From Bacteroidales bacterium (GTDB lineage: Bacteria; Bacteroidota; Bacteroidia; Bacteroidales; F082), in assembly GCA_016282015.1 (NCBI GenBank), contig JAEEJS010000004.1, positions 82,186 through 146,185 on the forward strand: 64,000 bases of DNA, in the 5' to 3' direction. The stretch's first letter is position 1, and the number at the start of each line of letters is the position of its first letter. The notes beneath the pieces were generated by a model. It was not told the origin of the DNA. It was given only the letters and a program-made list of their open reading frames with translations, and made no database searches. Below are positions 50,225 through 59,664 of this stretch, in pieces. The position numbers and the translations under genes are program-made.

Positions 50225-53200
50225 TTATTTCTCAAAGAATCCCAGTCCGCTGATTGCATCCAGCATCTGGTCTATGTAGTCCCAGGTGGTGGCTGACCAT
50301 TTGAAGCCCAGACGGTGCAAGACCTGAGTGGTGTAAGTGTTGGTCAGAGGCACCTCTGTCACCTTCTTGCCGTGAGCCAAGTCCTGATAGGCCACAAGGC
50401 TCGAGAGATCCTTGGCCTTATCGGGGTCGGTCATGGCGGCGTCGAGGGCAGCCTTATATTCTTCGTTTTCAACGAATTTAATATCACCGTTTATGTTCTT
50501 GAACTCGCTCAACACATCGCCAAGGAACTGGGTATGGCTGTTGTAAACATGGAAGAGACAGTTCTGCTTAGGCGTAGACGAGAGCAGCAGTATGGCGTGA
50601 GCCACCTCGTTGATTGGCGAGAACTCAACGTCTTCCTCGTAAAGCTCGTATGGGATGCAGCCCAGCATATTGTAAACCTTGATGCGTCCCATGAAGGCGT
50701 TGGTGCCGAAGTTCACCTGGAACTCGCCGTCGGTGGAACGGGCCGCCAGGTTGCCCACACGCATCACCTTGGCCGAAAGCCCTTGGTCGACTATGGCCTG
50801 AAGTATGATACGCTCAGCTATGAACTTGGAATATACATACTGGTTGCCTAGGTATTGTCCCATAAACAGCACCTGCTCGTCGAAGATGTGGTCTGGCGAA
50901 GGCACGCCGTCGACGGCAAGGCCCTTGGTGCTGTATGTTGAGACATGCACCAAACGGGCTCCCGTAGCGAGGCAGAAGTCGACACAACGCTGGGCTCCGC
51001 CTATGTTAACATCTTCAATCTCAGTACCTTTGCTGAAATGTTTCACTACGGCGGCGCAGTTGAACACTGTGTCTATCTTGGCCTTAACACTGTCGGTGAA
51101 GTCGTTGGTGACGTCGCCGAGCACTATCTGCAGACGATTGCCGAAAAGCTCGTCGTAAGTGTTCTCGAAATAGTAGAACAGCAACAGTTTGAGACGATGT
51201 TCGGCTGCGTCCATGTCTTTGTCGCGCACCAGACAGTAAATCTGCTTGGCGTCAGAGTCTATCAGCTCCTGCAGCACATGTATGCCCAGATAGCCTGTGG
51301 CACCGGTGAGCAGCACATTGCCAAGCGACTGGCGGCTGTTGTTGCGGAACATATCCAAGTTGTTGTCTTCCAGCATATTATGAATAGGCTGGTAATCGTA
51401 GTTGGAGCCGTCGTCCTCGTCGGAGCCAGCCACCGTGACACCTGTCACCAGCTCGGCCAGCTTGCGCGGCGTCGGGTTGGAGAACACATCGCCATAGGCC
51501 ACGTGAATGCCGGCCTTGTCGGCCTCAATGATGACACGGGTCACCATGAGCGAGGTGCCGCCCAGTTCGAAGAAGTTGTCGGTGGCACCGATCTTGTCCA
51601 TAGCGATAATGTCTTTGAAGATGCGGCAGAACAGACGTTCGGTGTCGTTAGCCGGCTCAACATATTCGTGGTCGGCAGCCTGAATCACAGGCGCCGGCAG
51701 AGCCTTGCGGTTAACCTTCTGGTTCTGGTTGAGCGGTATGGCGTCGATCTGCATGGTTGCAGCCGGTATCATGTAAGGCGGCTTCTGCTTTCCGATGAAG
51801 GCGTTCAGCTCCTTGATTTCCACCTTTTCGTCACTGACGATATAGGCAGCTATATACTTACCACCATTCTCATAATCAAAGGCTTGCACAGTGACATCCT
51901 TTATGCCAGGGAACTGTCGGATGACAGCCTCCACCTCCTTCATCTCCACACGGAAGCCGCGAATCTTCACCTGACCGTCCTTACGGCCCACAAACTGAAT
52001 GTTGCCGTCAGGCTGGTAGCGGACTATGTCGCCCGTACGATAGATACGGCTATACTGCGGAGAGTCGTTGAACGGGTTTTTCAGATAGGTTTCAGCCGTC
52101 TTTTCTGGACGGTTCAGATAGCCTCGGCTTACCTGAGGTCCGCTGACCCACAGTTCGCCTGCCGCGCCCATAGGGAGTCGGTTGAACTGTTTGTCAACTA
52201 TATAGAGCTTGAGGTTGTCCAATGGCTTGCCTATTGGGAAGTCTATCTCGTATTCCTTCAACTCGTAGTTGGTGGTGAAAATGGTGCATTCCGTAGGGCC
52301 GTAGCCGTTAAACATCCTGTATGACGGCGGGGTGAGCGCCGCCAGTTTTTCGCCTCCTACGGCGAAGCAACGCAAAGAATGATTATCCACATTGGTGGCA
52401 AACTGGAAGCCCACCTGGGTGGTCATGAAGGAATGCGTTATATCGTTTTTGTTGAAATATTCATTCAAATCGGGAAGGTTGAGACGGATATCGTCGCCCA
52501 CAATGTGGACGCAGGCGCCGCAAGTCAAAGCGGGATACATATCCATCATGCAGGCGTCGAAGCCATAGCTGGCGTAGGCTGCCACACGGTCGTTGGCAGT
52601 GAGACCGTAATAGCGCTGATACCAATGACAGAAGGCCACCAGGTTTCCATGCTCCAGCTGACAGCCTTTAGGCGTGCCTGTGGAACCCGAGGTGTAAAGC
52701 AAGATGAACAGGCTCGATGGCGAAATCTGAGCGGACAGCTTGCCGTTGACAGCCGGCAACTGTTTTATATCTTTGGTAAACAACACCTTACCCTGATATT
52801 CATCCACCAACTGGCGCAGTTCCTGATCGGCTATGAGCAGCTTGGCGTTGGCGTCTTTCATCATGAAATTCAGACGCTCTGTAGGATAGCTCGGGTCGAG
52901 AGGCTGATAGGCGCAACCGGCCTTAAGCACACCCAAGGAGGCTATCACCATCCACTCGCTGCGCGGAATGAGCACCGACACCACATCCTCCGCCGCCAAG
53001 CCCTGCGACTTGACGTAGTTGGCTATACGTTCGGATATCTCATCCACTTCTTTGTAGGTGTATTTATTATCATGATATACAACAGCCTGATTGTCAGGTG
53101 TTTTAGCCACCTGACCGCGGAACAGCGACACTATGTTCTGGGTGTTGTCGTATTCCACTTCGGTGTTGTTGAAGCCGTCAAGCACCGAAATCTGGTCGGT

Positions 53201-56200
53201 GTCGAGCAGCGATATGGTCTGCAATGCTGCCTCTGGCTGTCTGATGAAGGCGTTGGCGGCGTTGCATACCGACTGTGCCAGGCTCTGCATAAGGCCACGG
53301 CTGTAGCGGCCGTTGTCGTACTCTATGCTCACGCTAGGCTTGCCCTCCTTGTCGTTGGTGATGAAGAAGGCTATGCGGAACTTCGGAGTGTCCGACTCAA
53401 AAGCCTCTATGCTGATAGGCTGGCCTTTGTACCTGAAGTCGTCGAATATACCCAGCTGATAGGCAAACATTATCTCGGCCGAGAGGTCGTAGTCGGCTGC
53501 TATCTGGGCGAAAGGATATTTCTCGTGCTGTAAGGTCTCATCGAAGTTCTTGCTGGTTTCGGCAAGGAACTCGAGCACTGTCTGCTCGCCCACGGTGGCA
53601 CTCATAGCCAGAGTGTTGACGAACATTCCTATGGTGTTGCTGATGCGCAGGTCGGAACGTCCGTTGCTGATGGTGGTGATGCACAGCTGCTCGTTGTTGG
53701 TGAAACGCGAGAGGGTGTAGAATGTGGCGCCAAGCACCAGATGGGCCGGCGTGATGTTATGCTGACGGCAGAAGCCTTCAATGGCTTCGAAGTCGAGTCG
53801 GCTGTAAACCGTTTCGGTTACACCCTGTTCCTTAGGGTTGGTGAGGTCTGTAGGCACTTCTGTCACTCCCTCCACCTTGCCGAGACGTTCCTGGAAGAAG
53901 TCGCGTGCGGCCTTATGCTCCTCACTGCCCTCGGCGGCCTTCTCGGCTGCCACAAAGTCGGCGTAGGTAAAGGTCTCTGGCTCAATGCTCTTGCCGTTGA
54001 GCAAGTCGCAAAGCTGGTTGAAGAACAGGTCGAACGAGCCTCCGTCAATTACTAAGTGATGTATGTCGACAAGCAGATAGACATACTGCTCGGTGGTGAC
54101 GGTCTCAAAGCGGTAAAGCGGGCCCTGCTTCAGGTTGAACGGCTTGACAAACTCGAGTTTGCAACGCTCCATCTCCGCTTCCTTATGTTTGCTTCGCACA
54201 ACCTCGACAGGCTGATCCAAATCGACGGTCTGTATAATCTCGGAGCCTGCGCTGCTGAAGTGAGCCTGCATAAGCGGATGTGCCTTGACTATGGTCTCCA
54301 TGGCCTTGGCTATGGCGTCCACGTCGGCATCCTTCGGGAAACGCACCAGAGTCGGGAGGTTGTACTGGGTGGCCGTAGGCTGCTTCATGCACTCCACGTA
54401 AACGCCCATCTGAGCATACGACAGCGGGATCTGCGAAAGGTCGGCATGAGCCTCCTGTGTAGAGTTTTGCGGCTCGGCACCGGCGCTCATCATCTTGGTA
54501 AGAATCTCGTTCTCAATGCTTTGTATTGTACCAGTCTTGGCCAATGATTTGGAATCGAGAGTGACGCCAAAGCGTTTGTTTATCTGAATTGCCAGCTTGA
54601 TGGCCATGATGGAGGTGAGTCCGGCATAGCCCAAAACCGTAGTCACCCCGAACTCTTGATTGCCTATGATTTGTGCGATTATATCGTGTATCTCTTTCTC
54701 CAAGACATTCATCGGAATGTTGGTTTCGGCTTCGACAGCGGTGTCGGCCGGCTTCTCCGGCTTAGGCAGGGCTTTCTTGTCGACCTTCATGTTCTGGTTG
54801 AGAGGTATGCGGTCTATCTGCATGGTCACAGCGGGCACCATGTAAGGCGGTTTCTCTTCCATGATGAAGCTGTGGAGCGCATTGATGTCGATAGTCTCAT
54901 CCGACACTATGTAAGCTGCTATGAACTTGCCTCCGCTCTCTTCGTCGAAGGCCTGCACCGTCACGTCCTTGATGTTAGGGAACTGGCGTATAGCGCTCTC
55001 CACCTCCTTCAGCTCCACACGGAAGCCGCGTATCTTCACCTGACCGTCCTTACGGCCGACAAACTCTATGTCGCCCGAGGGCAGATAACGCACAATGTCG
55101 CCAGTGCGATAAACTCGGTCATATGGCGCCACATCACAGAAAGGATTCTTGATGTAGACCTCGGCGGTCTTTTCAGGACGGTTGAGGTAGCCGCGTGTCA
55201 CCTGCGGGCTCGCTATCCACAACTCGCCCGAAGCGCCCACAGGCAGCCTGTGGCCGTATTTGTCGACTATGTAGCATTTCACATTGCATTGAGCCTTGCC
55301 GATCGGGATGTTCTCCCTATCGTCAATAACGTCAAAATTAGTTACGTAACATATTGATTCTGAAGGGCCGTAACCGTTGCAAAGCAAATAACCCTTGGGC
55401 GGAGTCATGGATGCCAGCTTCTCGCCTCCGGTTTGGATGCGATTGAGCGGCTTGCACTCGAAATTGGTGGCGAACTGATAGGCCACCTGAGTGGTCATGA
55501 AGGTGTCTGTGATGCCGTTTTTCTCGAAATATTCGTTCAAAGCCATCAGGTCGAGACGTATCTCCTCCGGGATGATATGCAGCTCGGCTCCTATGGTGAG
55601 AGGTCCGAACATTTCCATAATGCAGGCGTCGAAACCGTAGCTGGCATAAGCCGCAATTTTTCGGTCCGCGCTATGGTTGTGACACTTATGGTGCATGTGG
55701 CAGAATGCCACCACGTTGTAGTGTTCAATCTGACAGCCTTTCGGGACACCCGTGGTGCCTGAGGTGTAAATCATGGTCATCAGGCTGTGAGGCTCGGGAG
55801 ACTGCAGTTTTACATCGCCTTTGAAAGGCTTTTCAAGGTCTTCTATGAACAGCACATCGCCCTTGTATTCGTTGACTATGTCGCGCAAAGACGCATCGGC
55901 TATGAGCATCTTAACCTTGGCGTCCTGCATCATGAAGTTCAGGCGCTCTGCCGGATAGCTCGGGTCGAGAGGCTGGTAGGCGCATCCGGCTTTCAGTACG
56001 CCAATCGAAGCTATGGCCATCCATTCGTTGCGAGGGATGATGATTGAAACCACGTCTTCATGGCCCAAACCCTTGGCAGCCAGCATCTTGGCTATATTGG
56101 AGCTCATGTCGTCAACCTGCTTGTAGGTGAAGCGTTTATCTTTGAAAACCAGCGCCACCTTGTCGGGACGCAGCTTCACCTGCTGCTCGAACAGCGACAC

Positions 56201-56608
56201 TATGGTCTGGGTGTCGTCGTACGCCGATTCGGTATTATTGAACGAGTCCAAAATGCGGAGCTGTTTGTCGGAGGCAATATGTATATCCTTGATTTTCCTA
56301 TTAACATCCAGCATCTGGCCTATCACAGTCTCGTAGCTCTCGACGTATTCGTCCAACAGTTCAAAGTCATGCGGCAGTTCATTCTGTGCGAGGTACTCGC
56401 CCACCGTCATCTCACCGTCGAGTTTGAAATTTTCAGGGAACATCTCACTGTTGTCTTCGGTATAGCGCGACAGCAGCAAGGCGTATGCCAGTGCTAAGAA
56501 ACTGTCGACATCAGTCGCATTTTTCTTGCAAAAACGTTTCACAGCCTCCATGTCTACATCCGACATTTTGGCGATGTTGTCAAAGTGTTGATTTTTAGCC
56601 ATAGTCAA
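50225..56608 (-). CDS. Nonribosomal peptide synthetase, (C remnant)-A-PCP-C-A-PCP-thioester reductase
   Basis: 2127 aa. A cores (MIYTSGTTGVPKG, LLYTSGSTGTPKG, YRTGDIVRY x2), C motif HHLVIDGG, PCP NFFELGGTSLMV and GYAGLTSIMAI, terminal reductase VLLTGATGYLGIHVLQEL and YVYSK. Confidence 0.95.
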   Translation of the reverse strand: MTMAKNQHFDNIAKMSDVDMEAVKRFCKKNATDVDSFLALAYALLLSRYTEDNSEMFPENFKLDGEMTVGEYLAQNELPHDFELLDEYVESYETVIGQMLDVNRKIKDIHIASDKQLRILDSFNNTESAYDDTQTIVSLFEQQVKLRPDKVALVFKDKRFTYKQVDDMSSNIAKMLAAKGLGHEDVVSIIIPRNEWMAIASIGVLKAGCAYQPLDPSYPAERLNFMMQDAKVKMLIADASLRDIVNEYKGDVLFIEDLEKPFKGDVKLQSPEPHSLMTMIYTSGTTGVPKGCQIEHYNVVAFCHMHHKCHNHSADRKIAAYASYGFDACIMEMFGPLTIGAELHIIPEEIRLDLMALNEYFEKNGITDTFMTTQVAYQFATNFECKPLNRIQTGGEKLASMTPPKGYLLCNGYGPSESICYVTNFDVIDDRENIPIGKAQCNVKCYIVDKYGHRLPVGASGELWIASPQVTRGYLNRPEKTAEVYIKNPFCDVAPYDRVYRTGDIVRYLPSGDIEFVGRKDGQVKIRGFRVELKEVESAIRQFPNIKDVTVQAFDEESGGKFIAAYIVSDETIDINALHSFIMEEKPPYMVPAVTMQIDRIPLNQNMKVDKKALPKPEKPADTAVEAETNIPMNVLEKEIHDIIAQIIGNQEFGVTTVLGYAGLTSIMAIKLAIQINKRFGVTLDSKSLAKTGTIQSIENEILTKMMSAGAEPQNSTQEAHADLSQIPLSYAQMGVYVECMKQPTATQYNLPTLVRFPKDADVDAIAKAMETIVKAHPLMQAHFSSAGSEIIQTVDLDQPVEVVRSKHKEAEMERCKLEFVKPFNLKQGPLYRFETVTTEQYVYLLVDIHHLVIDGGSFDLFFNQLCDLLNGKSIEPETFTYADFVAAEKAAEGSEEHKAARDFFQERLGKVEGVTEVPTDLTNPKEQGVTETVYSRLDFEAIEGFCRQHNITPAHLVLGATFYTLSRFTNNEQLCITTISNGRSDLRISNTIGMFVNTLAMSATVGEQTVLEFLAETSKNFDETLQHEKYPFAQIAADYDLSAEIMFAYQLGIFDDFRYKGQPISIEAFESDTPKFRIAFFITNDKEGKPSVSIEYDNGRYSRGLMQSLAQSVCNAANAFIRQPEAALQTISLLDTDQISVLDGFNNTEVEYDNTQNIVSLFRGQVAKTPDNQAVVYHDNKYTYKEVDEISERIANYVKSQGLAAEDVVSVLIPRSEWMVIASLGVLKAGCAYQPLDPSYPTERLNFMMKDANAKLLIADQELRQLVDEYQGKVLFTKDIKQLPAVNGKLSAQISPSSLFILLYTSGSTGTPKGCQLEHGNLVAFCHWYQRYYGLTANDRVAAYASYGFDACMMDMYPALTCGACVHIVGDDIRLNLPDLNEYFNKNDITHSFMTTQVGFQFATNVDNHSLRCFAVGGEKLAALTPPSYRMFNGYGPTECTIFTTNYELKEYEIDFPIGKPLDNLKLYIVDKQFNRLPMGAAGELWVSGPQVSRGYLNRPEKTAETYLKNPFNDSPQYSRIYRTGDIVRYQPDGNIQFVGRKDGQVKIRGFRVEMKEVEAVIRQFPGIKDVTVQAFDYENGGKYIAAYIVSDEKVEIKELNAFIGKQKPPYMIPAATMQIDAIPLNQNQKVNRKALPAPVIQAADHEYVEPANDTERLFCRIFKDIIAMDKIGATDNFFELGGTSLMVTRVIIEADKAGIHVAYGDVFSNPTPRKLAELVTGVTVAGSDEDDGSNYDYQPIHNMLEDNNLDMFRNNSRQSLGNVLLTGATGYLGIHVLQELIDSDAKQIYCLVRDKDMDAAEHRLKLLLFYYFENTYDELFGNRLQIVLGDVTNDFTDSVKAKIDTVFNCAAVVKHFSKGTEIEDVNIGGAQRCVDFCLATGARLVHVSTYSTKGLAVDGVPSPDHIFDEQVLFMGQYLGNQYVYSKFIAERIILQAIVDQGLSAKVMRVGNLAARSTDGEFQVNFGTNAFMGRIKVYNMLGCIPYELYEEDVEFSPINEVAHAILLLSSTPKQNCLFHVYNSHTQFLGDVLSEFKNINGDIKFVENEEYKAALDAAMTDPDKAKDLSSLVAYQDLAHGKKVTEVPLTNTYTTQVLHRLGFKWSATTWDYIDQMLDAISGLGFFEK

Positions 56609-56614
56609 TCGTTT

Positions 56615-57175
56615 TTATTTATATCTGGCTATTGAATAGATATAATTTTCTGTCAGTTTAGTTTCAAATACAATATTTTCGGCATTTACTAGCACCGACT
56701 TCAGGTCGTTGCGTATGCCTTCGCCAGTCAGTTTCAACACCGCCTCCTTTTTTGTCCAGAGAGCGAGGAAAGCCGACAGGCTTTCGGGCGCCGACGCTAT
56801 TTGCGACTGCTCCATGTCGTTCATGGTGTATGCAATCAGCGAGGGCGTTATTTTGCGGGACGTCTCCACGTCGGCGCCCACCGGCTGGCTGTCGATGGCG
56901 CAGATGGCCACGTTGCCCGAATGGCTGAAGTTGAAATGTATCTCGGGATGACCTTTGATGACCGGCTTGCCGCCTTCAAGATAGTCGAAAAGCGGAGGTT
57001 CGGCTATGCCGTACTCCTTCTGCAGGCCTTCCATCAGCAGCAGATACACCGCCAGCGACAGCCGCCGGCCGCTCTCATGGGCAAACTTCAGCGCCTGCTC
57101 ACGCCTTTGACGCGACACCGTCGCCAGTGCCGTCTCAATGTCAAGCAAGTCCGTGTGATCGTTGATATAAATCAT
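56615..57175 (-). CDS. Sfp-type 4'-phosphopantetheinyl transferase
   Basis: HFNFSHSGNVAICAI, PVGADVE, FLALWTKKEAVLKLTGEG. Confidence 0.93.
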   Translation of the reverse strand: MIYINDHTDLLDIETALATVSRQRREQALKFAHESGRRLSLAVYLLLMEGLQKEYGIAEPPLFDYLEGGKPVIKGHPEIHFNFSHSGNVAICAIDSQPVGADVETSRKITPSLIAYTMNDMEQSQIASAPESLSAFLALWTKKEAVLKLTGEGIRNDLKSVLVNAENIVFETKLTENYIYSIARYK

Positions 57176-57480
57176 CAGTCGACCATTTCAAACACCTCAT
57201 CCAGTTTGGTCATTTTAAACACCTGAAGCACGTCGTTGCACACCTTGCTCAGATACAACTTGCCACCCTTCTCCGAAACTTCTTTTCTGATCTTCAAAAA
57301 CAGACGCAAGCCCGAGCTGCTGATGAACGGCATCTTCTCGCAATCGAGCACTATGGTTTGGTCGGCGTGTTGCATCAAGGGTTCGATAGCATCGGCAATC
57401 TGCTGTGCAGCCAATGTGTCCAGACGACCGTCAAAAACGGCGGTAACGGTATTGTCTTTTTCGATAATATTGATGTTCAT
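57175..57480 (-). CDS. STAS-domain anti-sigma-factor-antagonist-like protein
   Basis: TVTAVFDGRLDTLAAQQIADAIEPL...TIVLDCEKMPFISSSGLRLFLKIRKEV. Confidence 0.93.
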   Translation of the reverse strand: MNINIIEKDNTVTAVFDGRLDTLAAQQIADAIEPLMQHADQTIVLDCEKMPFISSSGLRLFLKIRKEVSEKGGKLYLSKVCNDVLQVFKMTKLDEVFEMVD

Positions 57481-57481
57481 A

Positions 57482-59536
57482 TTATTTAGTTTTTATGATT
57501 TTTTTAGTTAACTTTAATATATTTGTGTTATCACAATATTCATAATCAACGGCATCCATTGCCTCTTTGATGATGTGGATGCCCATGCCGCCCTTGTGTC
57601 GTTCCTCCAGCGGAATGCTGAAGTCGGCCTCAAAGTTCAAGGGGTTGAATGGCTGTCCGTGGTCGCTTACGGTCACTTTGAGGTTGTCGCCCTCCACCTC
57701 AAAAGCTATCTCGGCCTCGCCCGTCTGTCCTTTAGGATAGGCATACATCACCACATTGGTGAGAGCCTCGTCCAATGCCAGGCTGAGTTGGGGTTCCACC
57801 GAGGGGTCTATGCTGTTTGTCTCGAGGAAACTGTCGACAAAAGGCTTCAATTTTGCCAGTTCTTCGAACTCGTTTTTAATTGTGAGCACTGATGATGACG
57901 GCTTGAAACGTATAGCCAGCAGGGTGAAGTCGTCGCTCTGCTCAGCCTGTCCCGTAAAGTCATCAGTCAGACGACGCATCCTTTCTATCAATTCGGCCGA
58001 TGTACCCTCAAAGCCTTCAGCCGTCGCCAAAGCCCTACCGTCACCCAGCAGTTCTTTCTGCATATTTTCGGCTTCGGTCAAGCCGTCGGTGTAAAGGAAC
58101 AGTATGTCGCCACTGGCCAAAGTCAGTTCATGAGCCTCGTACTTGGCATCCGCGTCAACGCCCAACAGCAGGCAGGGCGGGGTGTCCAGATAGCTGGCGT
58201 GCCCGTTTCTGATCACCATGGGCTGGTTGTGACCGGCATTGCAGTAGCGCACCTTGCCGGTTGCCATATCCATGACTCCGAGAAATATCGTCATGAACAT
58301 CAGGTCTTTGTTGTTGTCGCTAGCCGTGGCGTTCATGGCCTGCATTATAAGGTCGGGATGAGGTCCGCGGGTCGACAGTGTGCGGAACATCTGTCGGGCC
58401 TCCACCATCAGCATGGCTGCCGGGACACCTTTGCCCGACACGTCGCCCACACAGAAATAAAGCATATTGTCATGCATTATGTAATCGTACAGGTCGCCGC
58501 CCACATATCGTGCCGGCACCAGTAGCCCGCTGACATCTACATTGGCCGACAACTCAGGAGGCAAGGCGTCAGGCATCAACGACTGCTGCATCTCACGCGC
58601 CACCGACAGCTCCGACTCCATACGCTGCTCCTTGGCACTCACTTCGTTCAGTTCCTTGAGGTTGCGAACCGAGCGGTGAGCTATGAAAACTATTGCCAGC
58701 AGTTCAAACAGTCCCAGCAGGGCGAATACCATACTCGACCGGTACAATTGCCAGTACATCTCCCTGTCCGGAATCGTAAGAGACAAAATCATGTTTTTGC
58801 TTTCTATGGCGCGGGTGAACGTATGACATTTGCCTTTATGTTCATCGGTCGGCGACACAATCTGCTTGCCCGACGCGGTCACTATTGTGTAATAACTGTC
58901 TGGATAAACATGCAGACAGCTCAGTATGCTGTCTATGGTTCTTGTTGAGACATCGGCTATAATCACACCCACCGGCGACTGCTTTTCGTCGTACACCGAC
59001 AACGAATATGACACCATTTTCGTAATCCCGTCAACATCGTCATAATAAGGGTCTATCCAATTTCCATGAGTGCCTCCTATACTGTTCAGGTACCATTGTT
59101 CCTTGGTGTAGTCTTCGTCATTGATGTGTTCCACTTTTATGGTGTCGTTGTTTTTATCATAACTGGCATAAGTCATGAACCATCTGCCTTCGTGGCGATA
59201 ATAATTCTCCTTAAATGCCACGCCGGCTCCCAGTATAACATCACTCGACTCGACGGCTTTAACAGAAATTGAGTCCATCTCGTCGGGGTCATCCAACGAA
59301 TAGCTCACCATAAACTGCATGGTTGTAATTATAGTCTCTATCTTTCCCAAGCGTGACAGTATCATGGTTTCAGTTGTCCCCAAAGCTTCATTTGCACGTC
59401 TTTCGGCATTGCTTCTAGCCTCTTTCCGCATGAAAAAGTAGTAAACCAGACTGATCGCCACCACAATAAACACCGCCAGAAGCATCTTCATCAGCTCCCG
59501 CCTTGTGAAATCTCTGTTTTTGTCGTTTATTTTCAT
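57482..59536 (-). CDS. Membrane Cache-like sensor + SpoIIE (PP2C) phosphatase + HATPase_c fusion
   Basis: Two TM segments flanking a ~230-aa Cache-like extracytoplasmic region; FCVGDVSGKGVPAAMLM, YCNAGHNQPM, FLYTDGLTEAEN; C-term LALDEALTNVVMYAYP and GGMGIHIIKEAMD. Confidence 0.9.
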   Translation of the reverse strand: MKINDKNRDFTRRELMKMLLAVFIVVAISLVYYFFMRKEARSNAERRANEALGTTETMILSRLGKIETIITTMQFMVSYSLDDPDEMDSISVKAVESSDVILGAGVAFKENYYRHEGRWFMTYASYDKNNDTIKVEHINDEDYTKEQWYLNSIGGTHGNWIDPYYDDVDGITKMVSYSLSVYDEKQSPVGVIIADVSTRTIDSILSCLHVYPDSYYTIVTASGKQIVSPTDEHKGKCHTFTRAIESKNMILSLTIPDREMYWQLYRSSMVFALLGLFELLAIVFIAHRSVRNLKELNEVSAKEQRMESELSVAREMQQSLMPDALPPELSANVDVSGLLVPARYVGGDLYDYIMHDNMLYFCVGDVSGKGVPAAMLMVEARQMFRTLSTRGPHPDLIMQAMNATASDNNKDLMFMTIFLGVMDMATGKVRYCNAGHNQPMVIRNGHASYLDTPPCLLLGVDADAKYEAHELTLASGDILFLYTDGLTEAENMQKELLGDGRALATAEGFEGTSAELIERMRRLTDDFTGQAEQSDDFTLLAIRFKPSSSVLTIKNEFEELAKLKPFVDSFLETNSIDPSVEPQLSLALDEALTNVVMYAYPKGQTGEAEIAFEVEGDNLKVTVSDHGQPFNPLNFEADFSIPLEERHKGGMGIHIIKEAMDAVDYEYCDNTNILKLTKKIIKTK

Positions 59537-59558
59537 GATGACACAATTTATCAAGATG

Positions 59559-59566
59559 CAAATATA
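59559..59566 (-). promoter_or_regulatory. Putative -7 element TATATTTG for the SpoIIE-STAS-PPTase-NRPS operon
   Basis: caaatata on + strand, 23 nt upstream of the 59536 start. Confidence 0.5.
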
Positions 59567-59638
59567 CAAAATTTTTAGTTTTTATTTACAGATATGGAAA
59601 AAAGTATGCTCCAAATTGCCGGATTTTAACTTTTTCCC

Positions 59639-59646
59639 TATTTTTG
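59639..59646 (+). promoter_or_regulatory. Putative -7 element TATTTTTG for recG
   Basis: TAnnTTTG 18 nt upstream of the start at 59665. Confidence 0.5.
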
Positions 59647-59664
59647 CAAAAACTATCTTGGGTA

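Noticed and set aside
50945-53533. Long + strand ORFs (459 aa and 384 aa) opposite the NRPS
   Set aside because: Antisense shadows of the NRPS coding frame; low-complexity V/H/A-rich translations with no recognisable motifs.
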